Positions 33,865 through 46,088 of a stretch of 64,000 nt of DNA are shown here, piece after piece (within the stretch, counting starts at the first letter, position 1; every line of letters begins with the position of its first letter). Under the pieces are notes generated by a model. That model was not told the DNA's origin and ran no database searches. It saw only the letters and a list, made by a program, of their open reading frames with translations. The stretch spans positions 2,170,001-2,234,000 of the forward strand of contig NC_016134.3 in assembly GCF_000005505.3 (NCBI RefSeq), given 5' to 3'. Made by a program: the position numbers and the translations under genes. The stretch comes from Brachypodium distachyon (Eukaryota > Streptophyta > Magnoliopsida > Poales > Poaceae).

Positions 33865-36800
33865 TTACAGCATATATTGGCAGCTTGCAGCTTGCAGCTG
33901 AGCAGTATGTATGATCATATCAATAATGTCTAGTTCAGTGTCCCATTCAACTCCAATTTTCCACCATAAACTCTGACTGAAGGGGCAAGCAAAAAACTGA
34001 TGCTCCATGGTCTCATCGGCATTGTCATCACAAAGAACACAAGAGTTGCTTTCAACAAAGAAGTTTTTCCTAGTCATCAGGTCTTTAGTGTTGAGTCTGT
34101 CTTGAATAAGAAGCCAAAAGAAGAATTTCTGTTTAGTTTGGTAGGCAGACTTCCAGATCCATTGGAAAGGAGCAGGAGCAGGCAAGTGTGTCAACATGGC
34201 ATGGTACACTTTAGTAGAGGAGTACTTGTTGCCCCAGCCAAAGAGCCATTGATCATTACTCACACCATCAAAATTGTTAAGTAGCCCAACTAGATTGTGT
34301 AACTGGTTGTCAGCAATGGTGGAGAGAGGAAGGTGGAAATGCTCATATAGATCATCAATATTCAGGTTCCTTACTTGAGCAATCTTGGTGTTCTGGTTTC
34401 TGACAAATGAGTAAAGTTGAGGATATATGTATTTCAGAGCACTATCAAAACATTTATCATGCTAGAGATAGGTAGAGGTGTCATTGGAGACAGCACAGTG
34501 TGTGAGATCTTTGTATAATTCCAACAGCTTGAGACAGTCCTTCCACCAAAAAGAGCCAATCATGTTGGCAGGGAGTGAACCGTCATGGTAGTAAGCATTC
34601 CAAATGAGGTTAATCCATGGTGTGTTATGCTTATTGAAAAACTTATGCAAATTCTTCATAATAAGTGCCCTGTTCTGAGTTCTCATATCCCTGATTCCTA
34701 GACCACCATCAGCCTTAGGTCTACACACATTCTCCCATTTAACCAGGCATTTGCCATGTTTATTGATGTCCTTGCCACTCCAGAGGAATCTTCTACTTGC
34801 TTTCTCAACATGATCAATGAGAGTTAGAGGAAGCATATTGGCACACATAGCATAGGTAGGAATGGCACTAATAACAGCTTTGACCACAGTTAATCTCCCA
34901 CCATAAGAGAGCATACTAGAGAACCCTGACAATCTTCTGTCAATTTTTTCAACCATAGGGAGAAAATCATCAACTTTAGGTTTAGTGGTCCCCATAGAAA
35001 GTCCAAGATATGTGAAGGGGAGAGCTTCAGTAACACAACCAAAGTTTTGGGCCAGCTCACCACATCTTTCACTGGTAATGTTGATAGGGATCATGGATGT
35101 CTTATGAAAGTTTATATGTAGACCAGTGGAGCCAGAAAAATCTAAGAGGATGTCTTTAAGATTATTCAGATAGGTTTCATCCGCAGGCATGATGATGATG
35201 GTATCATCGGCATATTGAATAATGGGGAAGGTCTTTTCATAATCTAAATCAATTGGAAGCATAAGAGTGCCAGCATGCCAAGCATTATTGATAACAATTT
35301 GAAGCAGCTCGGCAGCAAGTACAAATAATAGGGGGGATAATGGATCCCCCTGCCTGACTCCCCTTTTGCATTTGATGGTTTTACCTGGAACACCATTGAG
35401 AATGACAGAGGTAGAAGCCGTGGATAGGATGTTATTAATCCAATCAATCCATTTTTGGGGGAAGCCAAATATCTGCATCATGAAAATGATAGAGCTGTGC
35501 TCCACTTTATCAAAAGCCTTTTCAAAGTCAATTTTGAGGATAACAATTTCCTTCTTTGATTTGTGACAGATGTGCAAATATTCAAAAGCCCAAGATAAGC
35601 AATCTTGAATGGTCTTATTCTTGATGAATCCATATTGGTTTTCATTCACAATAGAGATAATGTCTTTTTGTAGCCTATTAGCAAGAAGTTTGGTAATGAT
35701 CTTCAATGCCATGCTGACCAAAGATATGGGACGAAATTCGTTAGCAGTCATAGGATTTGGAACTTTTGGTATGAGGGCAATGTAGGCAGTGTTTATACTA
35801 CTTATATCAAGATTGCCCTTGTGAAAATCATGACAAAGAGCATAAAATTGGTTTTTGATAATATGCCAACATCTTTTCATGAAGAGACCATTGAAGCCAT
35901 CGGGTCCAGGTGATTTATCGTTGGGCATGTGCCTAATAACATCATCAATTTCATCATTGGTAAATGGTGAGGCAAGCTGAGATAGATCTCTGGCAAGAAT
36001 CATATCATTGAGGTCAAAAGTCATGACAGGATCAATGGTTAGGCCAAGTCTGTTTTTGAATGATTCCCATAGGTAGGCAGCCTTTTCTTCATGATTGGTG
36101 ATAATTCTGTTGTCATTAGTGGTCAATGAAGAAATAAAGTTGTTCCTATAATTGGAAGTAGCCACAGTGTGGAAAAAATTTGTGTTTTCATCGCCAAGAC
36201 GAGCCCATTTGATATTAGCTCTCTTTCTCCAATAGAGTCTTCTAGCTTCAAGCAGTTTTAATGTATGCTCTTTAAGTGCAATTCTGAAATGGCTTTCAAT
36301 ATTTGACAGGGGCCTCTGATCCTCAATACCATCCATCATGGCCAGAACATAGTGACAGTTATCAATGAGCATATTGAGTTTTGACAGATTTTTACTCCAT
36401 CGTTTCATACCATGGCGCATAGATTTAAAATGGGCAGTCGTATCTTGTGCAAAGTTTTTGAAAATGCCATTATTGACCCAGCGGGTATGAACCATATCTT
36501 GAAAGCCTTCAAATTCCAACCAGAATTCCTCAAATCTGAAAAGTTGTGCACGGGGAATCTGAGTGCCAATCTGAATATTAATTGGAATATGGTCAGAGGT
36601 GAGCCTAGAGAGTGGTGTGGCCATAGTGTTAGGGTAGCTAGTAGTCCACTCCAGGGATGTAAAAGTCCAATCAAGCTTTTCTAATAATGGATCATTCTGC
36701 ATATTACTCCAAGAAAAGTTTCTTCCTTTAAGGGGAATTTCCTCCCAGTCAAGCTGTTGGATAATAGAATTGAATAGTAGCATATTGTTGGGGTCTCCAC

Positions 36801-37275
36801 CTGGCCGGTTTCTGTCATGAGGACCTCTGATAAGATTGAAATCCCTCATAACAATCCACAACTCATATAGGTATGGGTCAAGATTCTGAAGACAATTTGT
36901 GAAATGAGCTCTACCCTCATCCTCACATGGCCCATAAACATTGGTAACATACCAAGTGGTTGAATCAATATTAGAAGTAAGCTTAACAGTGATCTCAAAA
37001 GAATCATAATGCATGATTTGGCCAGTGAAGTAGCTACCATTCCATATAGTTATGAGACCACCAGAACTGCCAACAGAAGGGGAGAAAGCAAACCGATTGA
37101 ATCTTCTAGGGCAGAACTTTCTGATGTATGAGTGATCAAATGTCTCTCTTTTGGTTTCTTGCAGGCATATGATATTGCAATTACTTTCCTCAATCGTTTT
37201 GCCTAGGTCATCCCATCTAGTTTGTGAGTTGATTCCTCTCACATTCCAGTTTAGTATATTGTAGTTTCTATTCAT
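33865..37275 (-). pseudogene. LINE ORF2: endonuclease, reverse transcriptase, zf-RVT
   Basis: One frame of 1137 codons, interrupted by a single TAG at 34462-34464. The N terminus ([20 protein letters not shown]) is the APE-type endonuclease, with conserved SDHIPI near 230. The reverse transcriptase follows, with [55 protein letters not shown] and the catalytic YADD in IQYADDT. After the stop the same frame continues through the zinc-finger RVT domain (CVLCDDNADETMEHQFFACPF) to a natural stop at 33865. It would copy the element RNA at a nicked target. Apart from the one stop no frameshift was found, so inactivation of ORF2 is fairly recent. One endonuclease residue is suspect: the usual GDFN reads RDFN. 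Confidence 0.92.
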
Positions 37276-37658
37276 TATTACAGATTGGGGAGAGGTAACA
37301 AAAGGCTCTCATCAATGAGAAACCAAGTGGAGGCACATCACAGGAATAGGGATAGGAAGACACACAAATGTAAAGCAAACTAAAGATTGTCTCAATGATA
37401 AAGCTAGTGTTGAAAGCAATAGGTAAAGATAATTGTTCTAGTGTGCCAGGCACATAAACAAAGCAAACATGATGGCAAGCATAAAAGATAACTAGGCAGT
37501 TTATAGTATTGCCAAATACTATCTTCAGTTTAGTACTCATCAGAACTGTCATACTGAAGTGCATCACTGGACACCGCCGCAAGGGACATCTGACAGACAT
37601 CAACACCAATAGTTTGGATGGTCTCAAGTGGGAGAGTAGGCGGTGGAGCAGCATAAGA

Positions 37659-40600
37659 CTAAATCACAATAGCCTTGAAAGTGTTGGACAGATTTTTCAT
37701 GATTTTCTGTGTTGCAGAGGATGAGGCAGTACTAGCCTCCTTGGCTTGAGCAAGACTCTTGAAACCAGCAGAAAGCTTGGCAATGCGTTTGCTCCTGCGA
37801 ACCTCAGACACCACTTTAACACTCTTCTGGCGTTTGGAAGCTGGCAGAGGTGCTGGTGGGGGGATTTCAATGACTTCATCATCAGAGAAGTTCAGTGATG
37901 ACCACTTTGCTGGAAACAGGGTGTCGGAGCAAGGTCTCTGGCACCGGGGATGCTGAGCACCCCCTTTTTGGTTCGGTGGAGGGCGAGGTGGTCGCTCCGG
38001 CGATCGCCGGCGTGGCGATAGGCACGAAGAGTAAACGCGAGAGTTTTTACCCAGGTTCGGGCCACCCGGAGGTGTAACACTCTACGTCCTGCTCTTTGTT
38101 ATATTCACAAGCTTAAGAGTGTACAGATTGCCCGGGGGGTTCCTGGCTGGCTACTTGGGTGAATGCTATGATGTGTTCTAATTACTTGGGTCCGAACCCT
38201 TTTTCCGGCGGCATTGGTCCTCCTTTTATATGCAAGGGCATGCCACAGGTGCCACGGTGTGCAGCGTGACACGTTAGCTAGACGCGTGTCACGCCCGCAC
38301 GAAATACAAATTTGTTCATCCACGCTGGACGCCATGCAACGCCCGTCCTACTATATACGGTAGAAAACGTAGCTCTTACGGTGACCGCTCTAGCCTTGCC
38401 AAACAAGGCTAGGCCTGCCGATAAGACTCCTGTTGGTGCATTAAATGCACTGCGCCTGCAGTCTGGTCCTGTCTTCACTGTTCCGCGGGTCCCGCCTGCT
38501 TGCCCGAGCGTGGGTTGCCGGGGTGCACCTTCCTGGGTAGCGCATCCGCTAGTTGCCGGGAGGCGCTGCCATGACTTCCCGGGGTCAGGGTCCCTGGGAG
38601 CGCTCCGTACTTGGCTCCTAGTTTTGTCTTCACTGGGGCCGTCCCCTCGAGGTAGGCTTCCCGGGCTCGTTATTTCCCGAGAGTCCTTCCTGATGCGGCC
38701 CCGTCAAAGGCGACCCACGCGTCCAGTATCAGTGTGACCTCGTGAGCCACTGGTACGACACAGGGGAATCCTTGGCAGCAGTTTTGATTTGGATGAAACA
38801 CTTCCTCTTTAGACCACCATGCTCAGCAACATCAACCATTTTACGGCTGGCACCAATAACATCAGTGTCCGTAAGCTTAGGAATGATGGAATTGGCATTG
38901 GCAACCATATCAGACATCATGTTCTGAAGGATGCAAACAGGATCTTCAGGGCTGGATTCACTGACAACAACATGTTCTGTGCTAGGAGTCGCTGGAGAAG
39001 CAACATCATCAGGGATATGGTTAACATTCTGGTCACTGACCTCCAAAGCCTGTTCAGCATTGATCTGCTGATGGAAAGCATCCTCAGCCAGATTATCATT
39101 AATATCAACAACATGCACAGGGATCTGGTCCTCATGTTCATCATTAACAGGTAAATGAACAACTGGTGGCTAAGGAGGAACGTGACTAGGTTCAGGCCAA
39201 ACATCATTGAACTGAATAGGCATAGGATGTGGGGTTTCACCACCAGGGGGCAGAGGATCTTCTTCAGCAGTTAGCGCGCCCAACAGATCATAAGATAGGA
39301 CAAACAGAGGACAAGTCCAGGAATCCCCATGACCCATATCATTAGAGTTGCTAAGTATGACCAAACTCAGGGTTAGGGCAAGAATATCATAAACTCTGAT
39401 CTTAACAAGAATTCTAGCTCTATTGGACAACTCCTTATTCCAAACAAGGAAACTTCCATAAGGAACAAAAGCATCAGTCACAGCTTCAATGTCCCAACAT
39501 TCAAGCGGATAGTTAAGCAGCATAATCCAGACATCATGAGTAAAGACTGCCTCTCTATGGTTGATTCCTCTATTTTGCGGAACAAAACGCAGGACCCTGT
39601 CATCAATGTAATACGGGCCAGAGTTGACAGCAGTATCCCGGTCACAGACAGTCATAAATTGGATCAAAGCAGTGCCCATACCACAGCGGGAGGTGAAGCG
39701 GACTGGAAGACGGCGATTCGTGAGGAAGTGGCGGATGATCTCCAAGGCGTCTCCATACTCTTCATTCTCCACCGGTGGCGCCAAGGTAGCAATGGCCCAT
39801 TCGTCGCAGATGATGGGGACGCCACCACTGAGAACGACGTATCCACGTTGAGGACGGTGCGGGTTGGGAGCTACAACCGAGGTGCCAGGAGGGAGGTGGG
39901 GAGTAGGATCAACAGGGTATTTGGCCATAGTGGGTGGTGATGGCAGCGTCCCCTCAATGGGAAGCTGGGAGGCAGGAGTGTCGGCGACGAAGGAGGTGCT
40001 AGATGGGATTCTCGAGGAAGACGAAGAGGCCGAGGCCGATGTGGAGCTGCTAGGCAAGGGGGTGCTCTGATTAAAAAAGGACTTTCTCCAATATACAAGG
40101 CATCTGTTGCGAGAGGATATGCATTGGCGCGCATAATGCCCATAGTTGTAACAGCTTCTGCATCGAATCCGGGATAAGCAAGTAGCAGCCAAGTGCCCGT
40201 AGGATAAGCATCGAGTGCATCTAGTGTCGGGCTGGGCATGGGCCGAAGGAGACGCACCAGGATAGTGGGCCGGATTGTTGGAGGTGGGCCGAATAGGGGA
40301 AGCAGGCCTGAGAACCGAATTCGGAGGTAGCGATCCGGCAGGCGTAGACCCAGTCATCACAGTAGTGTCCGTTGCAGAGATCCGAAAATGCCGATCAATA
40401 GAATTTGAACCAGAATTGACTGCATCGGTAAATGGTCTTGATCCAGCAAGATGGGTAAAACCTTGTGAAGATGCAGATCTGCCAAGTGGTTTACGAAGCA
40501 CAGGAGTCCAAGACTGTTGCTCATGAAGTAACCAATTTCTGTGTTCCAAAACCCAATTCGGACCGCCAGAACCAGAGATGAAAATGACACTTAAAGAAAT

Positions 40601-40931
40601 TGCATTCATACCAAAGCTTCTTTGTGATGAGAAAACCCACCGCCTTAGAGCACACTGAGAATTTGAAAACTCTTCCAGAGAGGTGACAAACTCGCAATTC
40701 ATCGAACGCAGCACCAAGGCAGGAAGACAAAGCCAGACTCACGTTGATGATGGAAAGCCGAAAAGAAGCTCGACCGAACGAGACAACCAGATGGTAACCC
40801 GCAGAATTGGAGAGTGGATTAACTGGGGTGGAGAACGAATCACGAACCTTAATACGAAAAGCATGACCCGGAGTGAAATCCAACAGACGAGCCAGAGAGT
40901 CTGGATCGTCGAAGGGGTTGGAGGACTCCAT
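37659..40931 (-). pseudogene. LINE ORF1: zinc-knuckle RNA-binding protein, broken
   Basis: Starts MESSNPFDDPDSLARLL at 40931. Two CCHC zinc knuckles (CTRCLSYGHLAATC and CRSCYNYGHYARQC) identify a plant LINE gag-like protein that would coat the RNA. Breaks: a frameshift near 40560 between FHLW and GSGGPNW; an in-frame TAG at 39170-39172 after which the same frame stays open; insertion of the solo LTR at 37922-38760; and another frame change just beyond the LTR, after which the tail (SSLNFSDDEVIEIPPP, KRQKSVKVV, RRSKRIAKL) runs to a stop at 37659. The basic Lys/Arg tail may have been a nuclear or RNA-binding segment. Confidence 0.85.
37922..38760. mobile_element. Solo LTR (839 bp) inside LINE ORF1
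   Basis: Begins TGTCGGAGCA and ends TGGTACGACA, so it has TG...CA ends within a TGTCG/CGACA inverted pair. CAGGG lies directly on both sides (37917-37921 and 38761-38765), a standard 5-bp LTR retrotransposon target duplication. There is no internal coding region, so the element was reduced by recombination between its two LTRs. Superfamily cannot be told from the LTR alone. Confidence 0.92.
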
Positions 40932-41005
40932 CGATCAGATCTGGAGGAAATCGCCTAGGAGTCGCCATAGCCGCCAGAGCTCAGAGTCGCCATTTTTGCC
41001 TCTCT

Positions 41006-41625
41006 CACCCTGCAATTCATTCAGTCAAATCAGTGCCATGCGACATTTAATTAGCAGCATGCATGGACATATTTCTGAAACATGCATAGTTGGTGGACAG
41101 GATCATATGTATGTCATATATAACCAGGACTTGCTCTTGCTTGGCCATCCATTTCTCAACACAGATCTGAAAGACAAAGCTTTAAAGGACATCGACATTA
41201 GAGTGCATTGTGCCCAAACACAGCTAAAGATCGTGAGTGCATCATGTATTAACGCTTCAGTTTCATCAGCATTTGATGGCAACAGACAGTTCTACTTCTA
41301 GAAGACAGAGAAAAACTTATAGTGACAAACTTCTGTACTTATAGCAGGGTTCTTAAAATTCATGGGCCATTGCTTATTAATCATCTGATAATATATGCAA
41401 TCACGTTATTCTTGAACCAACAGATACATCCAAAGAGAGCATAATGCAAACTATTGAACTCTCATCCCACAAACACAAACCCTTGCAAGCTTGTCGCTCA
41501 ATTTCCTATTGAACTGTGGGAAAATGATAATGTATCACCAATGTCGTGTAGCACACAGCAAGGGGAAATTAAACTAATGTATGTAGTAAAAAAAATTAAA
41601 TTTTTATGCATACATTAGTTTAATT
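41006..41625. repeat. F-box-flank repeat, copy v (right part)
   Basis: Starts with the second CACCCTGCAATTC and continues the repeat interrupted by the LINE. It matches about 21500-21720 and then 22490-22760 (TTGAACTGT, AATGTATCACCAATGTCGTG, GGGGAAATTAAACTAATGTATG). At the end a 17-bp arm (41567-41583) is repeated in inverted form at 41609-41625 across a 25-base loop, a perfect hairpin. Confidence 0.7.
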
Positions 41626-42040
41626 GGAAATAGATACATGCATATTTGGGCAAATTTGAAACAAAAATTATGGAACGGAAGGAGTACTTGTTAACAAAAC
41701 TAACCACATTACTGAGTTCTTGATGTATCCTCAAATCCATGATGGATCATGCTATTCTTTTTCTTATTTTGCACAATAGTTTTTTTTTCAACCTAATCGT
41801 CATCTTAACCATTGGTACCAAATCGTGCGGTTGGTACGACTTCAAAGCAAACAGACCATCACCATTGTGTTTGTTTCTCCAATTTTCTGCCCAACATTTT
41901 CAGAGCTCATAGATTGGATGGAGTATATACTTGGTATGGGCGGCCCTAGCCCAACGTCCTGGACCAGGATCACGCTTCACTTTTGCACCAAGAGCCAAAA
42001 AAAGGGTTAAGATTGCAAATATTTTCTATAGAAAAACAGG

Positions 42041-42112
42041 TACTTCCTTCCTCTGTTCTGTTCTGAAATAAGTGACATGAATTTTTATAAGAAAATCGGG
42101 ACGGAGAGAGTA
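42041..42112. mobile_element. Diverged Stowaway MITE
   Basis: TACTTCCTTCCTCTGTTCTG at the left and ATCGGGACGGAGAGAGTA at the right are degenerate Stowaway ends about 70 bases apart. Confidence 0.5.
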
Positions 42113-42703
42113 TAAGAAACCATTTTATACCAAAACAATTAGTTTGTTGTTTTAATGCCAAAAAGGTGTTTTTTTCAGGCCTCGAGCTGGGCTGGCTTGC
42201 TTTTGTTGTCAGCCTTTATGAAGCCCAGCCCGACCCGGTGGGCGTGCCCAGGTCTAGAAGATGGAGTGCCTGTCAACGAAACCTGACTTGTATCCTTAAT
42301 GTACATAATAAGATCTATTGATATCTTATAGCCTAAAGCTGTAAAATGAAACAAATACAAGAGGACAGTCAACCACGAGAGGTACAAAAAAAAATGTGAC
42401 AGAACTACAACTATAGGAGTAAGTAATTTGAGGAACACAACACAGTATAGCCAATGAGAGAGCAGTCAAAACCGTACACTCTGCCACATAGATATTATCA
42501 GTTTTACAGGCAAAATTGTTTGGGAAGTGAACTCCCGACTAAACATACTAGGATTGGTACACTCAACTCAACCATATCACCAGACTGATCAAAAGATGGA
42601 AACATAACAGCAACAGTAAACAAGTCTTCATCTATTTGGGGGGTGTTTACAGACTCCTCTCATGAGTAAAGACCATAGGCCAGGAACATTAGGTTTCCCC
42701 GCA

Positions 42704-45700
42704 TCAAGATAACTCGGTGGGGATAACCGAGTTGTAGTGCTCGCCGAGACCATAGGCGTGCCTGTGGTAGGACAGCCTGATGCTAGGGTCACTTCCTGAT
42801 TCTGACTTCTTGCTGTACTCTTTGCCCATTTCTACATCTGGAAAGGAGCCCGAGTAGACCATGATGTGCTTCTTCAGGCAGTGGGTCAGAGCACCGAGCT
42901 CGAGTTGCCCACCCCAAGCAGCAGTGGATTCCATCTCTTCGCAGTACTTTTCGAAGCTTTCCGAGGGATCTGGCCCAGACTCAGCTTTGCCCTCTGATAG
43001 GAAAAAAGGGAGGAAGTCTGCAGCATGATCTCTCATGTACTTGGCTGCCATTTGCCGCAACTCCTGGTGATTGTATTGTGTAGTGCCTTTCGAATGGAGC
43101 GACAACTGGTTCTCAATAGCACGATACAAGCAGTGGCCATCTGGCTTTATCTCACGAATGGTCAACCCCAAGGGCTTGAGCTTCTTTTCAAGCTTCTCAT
43201 CTTCTAACATGCGATCGGTAACGAGATTGGCTTGTTCTTCTTCAATTCGCTGATCTCGAGCGGCTTCTTCCTTCGCCTTCTTCTCTCGCCGCCGTGCAGC
43301 CTTCCCAGGCTTCATGGATTCTGCATTGCTGGAAACAGAAACACCAGCTATGGCCTTCACCAAGGTGTCAAGGTTCCCCTTTTCGGAGGTTCCTGTGGGT
43401 TTGTACCCAAATGAAGCAAGCTCTGCAGCATGTTTTGCCTCTAATTCAGCTGAGAGGCGTGATATTTCTTCCTCGACCTGCTTTTTCTTGGCCTTCTGCT
43501 CAGCTTTGCTGCCTTTGGCAGCTGCTTTTTTTAGGCTCGTTTCCTTATCTTGGAGTTTGGATTTCTCTTTCCTGCGTTAACAAAAAAAGTAAACGAAAAT
43601 TTTTAGATGCCATGTGACATCAACTGAAAAGGAAGCATCGTGCCTATTCTGAAATCATCACGCAAAAAAATAAGGATGAGAGATGCGCTACAAAAGTGTA
43701 ATTGTCTAGCTCCTAATCTTGTTGGGCTTGTCATCACCTTCGACTGGGGGAGCATGCGCATGATGCATAATGCAAATATTATGCCTGATCAGGCCTCTGC
43801 TTTTCAGGCAACTGTCTAGAAGCTGCAGGTTAACAGCTGTATAACCCACAGAGGGTGCCCCAAATAATTGCATTCCATAAATAACAAGAATCAACTCCAG
43901 TACAATACAAGCAGTAGCCATCTAGCTGTATAACCTGCTGTTTATGACTCCAGCTCTCTTTTTTCCACATAAACTCTTTATGTGTCCATTGATACATGGG
44001 CCAGCAAAACTCTTTCTCAACTCATAAGTATTTTCTGCTAAAGTCCTCACACATCTAAAGAATCAACTCCCACAGTTCCTCCCATGTTTAGATGCACTTG
44101 TCTCCCCAGATCCAAGCCTATCAGGCCAATCCAAATAGTGCATGACCTAGTACAATGCTGGACATTTTGGATGTGTACCAATCATCAACTTTTTATTACT
44201 AAAGTAACTCATGCATCACATTCGATTTACTTATTCATGGTAAATTGGTATGCATTTCAAATAGAAAAATACTCTTACAAGTGCTTACCATATAACAAGA
44301 AAATATTTTTAAAACTGAACGGCTTACAATAAGAAATTATGGCACATGCGTATAAAATGGTATTATCTCCAAATTAGAATGTGAATACAACTAACTATTA
44401 TATTTTCAACATATGAAAGATTCTCTTGTCCAAGCAATGTGGAATAAACTAAACCAATCATTATTCTCACATAAGTAAACATCACTACTGCTAATTTGGA
44501 ATCACCTAGCAGCAAGGCACCTTGGTCCATGACGTGCTGATACCATGTTCTCACATAAGTAAACATCACTACTGCTAATTTGGAATCACCTAGCAGCAAG
44601 GCACCTTGGTCCATGACGTGCTGATACCATGGTACTTTGCCCAGGTATTGTACCAGTACTGACATGTATACCAAGTACAGGTATGGCAGGGTACATACAA
44701 ACACATACCTAGAACACACCAGAAATACTGGTTTTAAAAATAAATGAGATTTAAATCAGGTACTTTTATGGGTACATTTTGGCCCAATAAAGGCCCAGCA
44801 CAACAGGGATTGTAAACCGGATCTGGAGGCTGGAGCAGGGCATGGCACAGGCACCACCCAATCTCACTCACCATGCACACGCTCAAGAGAGCCTTCCAGC
44901 AATGCAGCTTCTTTCCCCTTGCAGACAACTCCTTTCATCCTCAGTCACCTCCCTCCCCCGCATGCCGAAAAAAGCGAGGTAGCGACACTCGAATGAGGGC
45001 TCCAGGGGACACCTCTCCTTGAATCCTTAGGGATGCTAGTGGATGATGGCAAGGGAAGTGGTGCAAGTGAGGAAGGAGGCGCTTCAGGTGCAACCTCTTC
45101 TTGCAATTCTAGCCAGATTTGGAATTAGAAAGGGCAAGAGATGGAGACAGCCTATCTTTTTAATGCATACATACACGAATGTACCGGCCTTTTTTAGAAT
45201 CATCGTACCGTGGTACCAGTGTACCCATACTACCAGTAACGCTACCTGTGCAACCCATGTAGCATGTACGATAGCGCAACTTTATCCAATTAAAACTTCA
45301 CCATATAAAACAAGAATGATAACTCCTAGATGCCTTAAACACGCCACTCCTGTATGCTTCATGCGAAAAATCGTTGAACAGTGCAACTTTTGTGTTTCAT
45401 CATTCATGATACTAATATGAACAACAACAAAACCAAAAACCACATATTCCCCTTGCTTGTATACCTCATGCAAAACATTATGCACTGGCCTACTGCTTGG
45501 AAATTTTCCTTGTTAACGCAAATCACAGTTCAGTAGTCCCCTAGATAATTCGATGTGACACTAATCAGAAAACAAGCAGAAGGTAATGTAAGTAGATTAT
45601 TAAAGATATGATCATAATTACTCAGTTACATAGCAGATATGCTAGCTATGGAAGCTAAGAACTTGCTTGGTGGCATAAATAAAACAAAACGTCATCGTTT

Positions 45701-46088
45701 TAATTCTTTGATTTGTGGCATAAATAAAACAACAAATCTAATGAACTAGGACCCTAAGAACCATGGGAAAATTCCGATCTTTGTTCACACGCACAACCAA
45801 AACCTAGAAAGACAAGAACTTTTCATGACTACAGGAACAACCCGGACCAACGCAACCCTCCAGGATCAACAAGAGCCAGACACATCTCGCAGACGCCAAC
45901 GAACAATCTAACCATCGATTAAGCAACGCGACAGCTCAAACAGGAAATAGGGAGCCAGGACAAAGGGGAAGGATGGCTAACCTATGCCTCGAGATGACCT
46001 CCTCGAGCGTCTCCGGCTCCCGCTCCGGCGCCGCCTCCTCTTGCCCCACGGCGGTGGCGGCGGCTTCGACGGCTAGGGTTTCCTCCAT
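42704..46088 (-). CDS. OTU-domain deubiquitinase (OTUD6/OTU5-like)
   Basis: Two exons on the minus strand, 46088-45982 and 43571-42704, separated by a 2.4-kb intron with GT-AG ends; 324 residues. The ATG at 46088 is the first in frame. The first 170 residues are charged and predicted coiled-coil ([37 protein letters not shown]), as in OTUD6-type proteins. The OTU domain follows with the catalytic pair Asp180 and Cys183 in [13 protein letters not shown] and His314 in GEHYNSV, so all catalytic residues are present. These cysteine proteases cleave ubiquitin chains; the plant relative OTU5 acts in chromatin and phosphate responses, while OTUD6 homologues act in translation. The large intron holds a perfect 84-bp tandem duplication. 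Function in this species is inferred. Confidence 0.92.
44464..44631. repeat. Perfect 84-bp tandem duplication in the OTU intron
   Basis: Two head-to-tail copies (44464-44547 and 44548-44631) with no difference seen. It lies mid-intron, away from both splice sites. The lack of divergence suggests a very recent event or an assembly artefact. Confidence 0.85.

Larger units (their letters stand above)
33577..41005 (-). mobile_element. Full-length L1-type LINE with nested solo LTR
   Basis: The element is bounded by exact 13-bp repeats. Its 3' end (left side) has a poly(A) tail seen as Ts, then a perfect 8-bp stem (AGCAGGGA-AGG-TCCCTGCT). It encodes a nucleic-acid-binding ORF1 and an endonuclease/reverse transcriptase ORF2 in the order 5'-ORF1-ORF2-3' on the minus strand. 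Removing the 839-bp LTR and one 5-bp repeat leaves about 6.6 kb, the size of complete plant L1 elements. ORF1 has frameshifts and a stop, ORF2 one stop, so it is dead. It inserted into a copy of the F-box-flank repeat. Confidence 0.93.

Noticed and set aside
44363..44719. Minus-strand frame with a 28-residue perfect repeat
   Set aside because: The peptide repeat is just the 84-bp intron duplication, which is a multiple of three.
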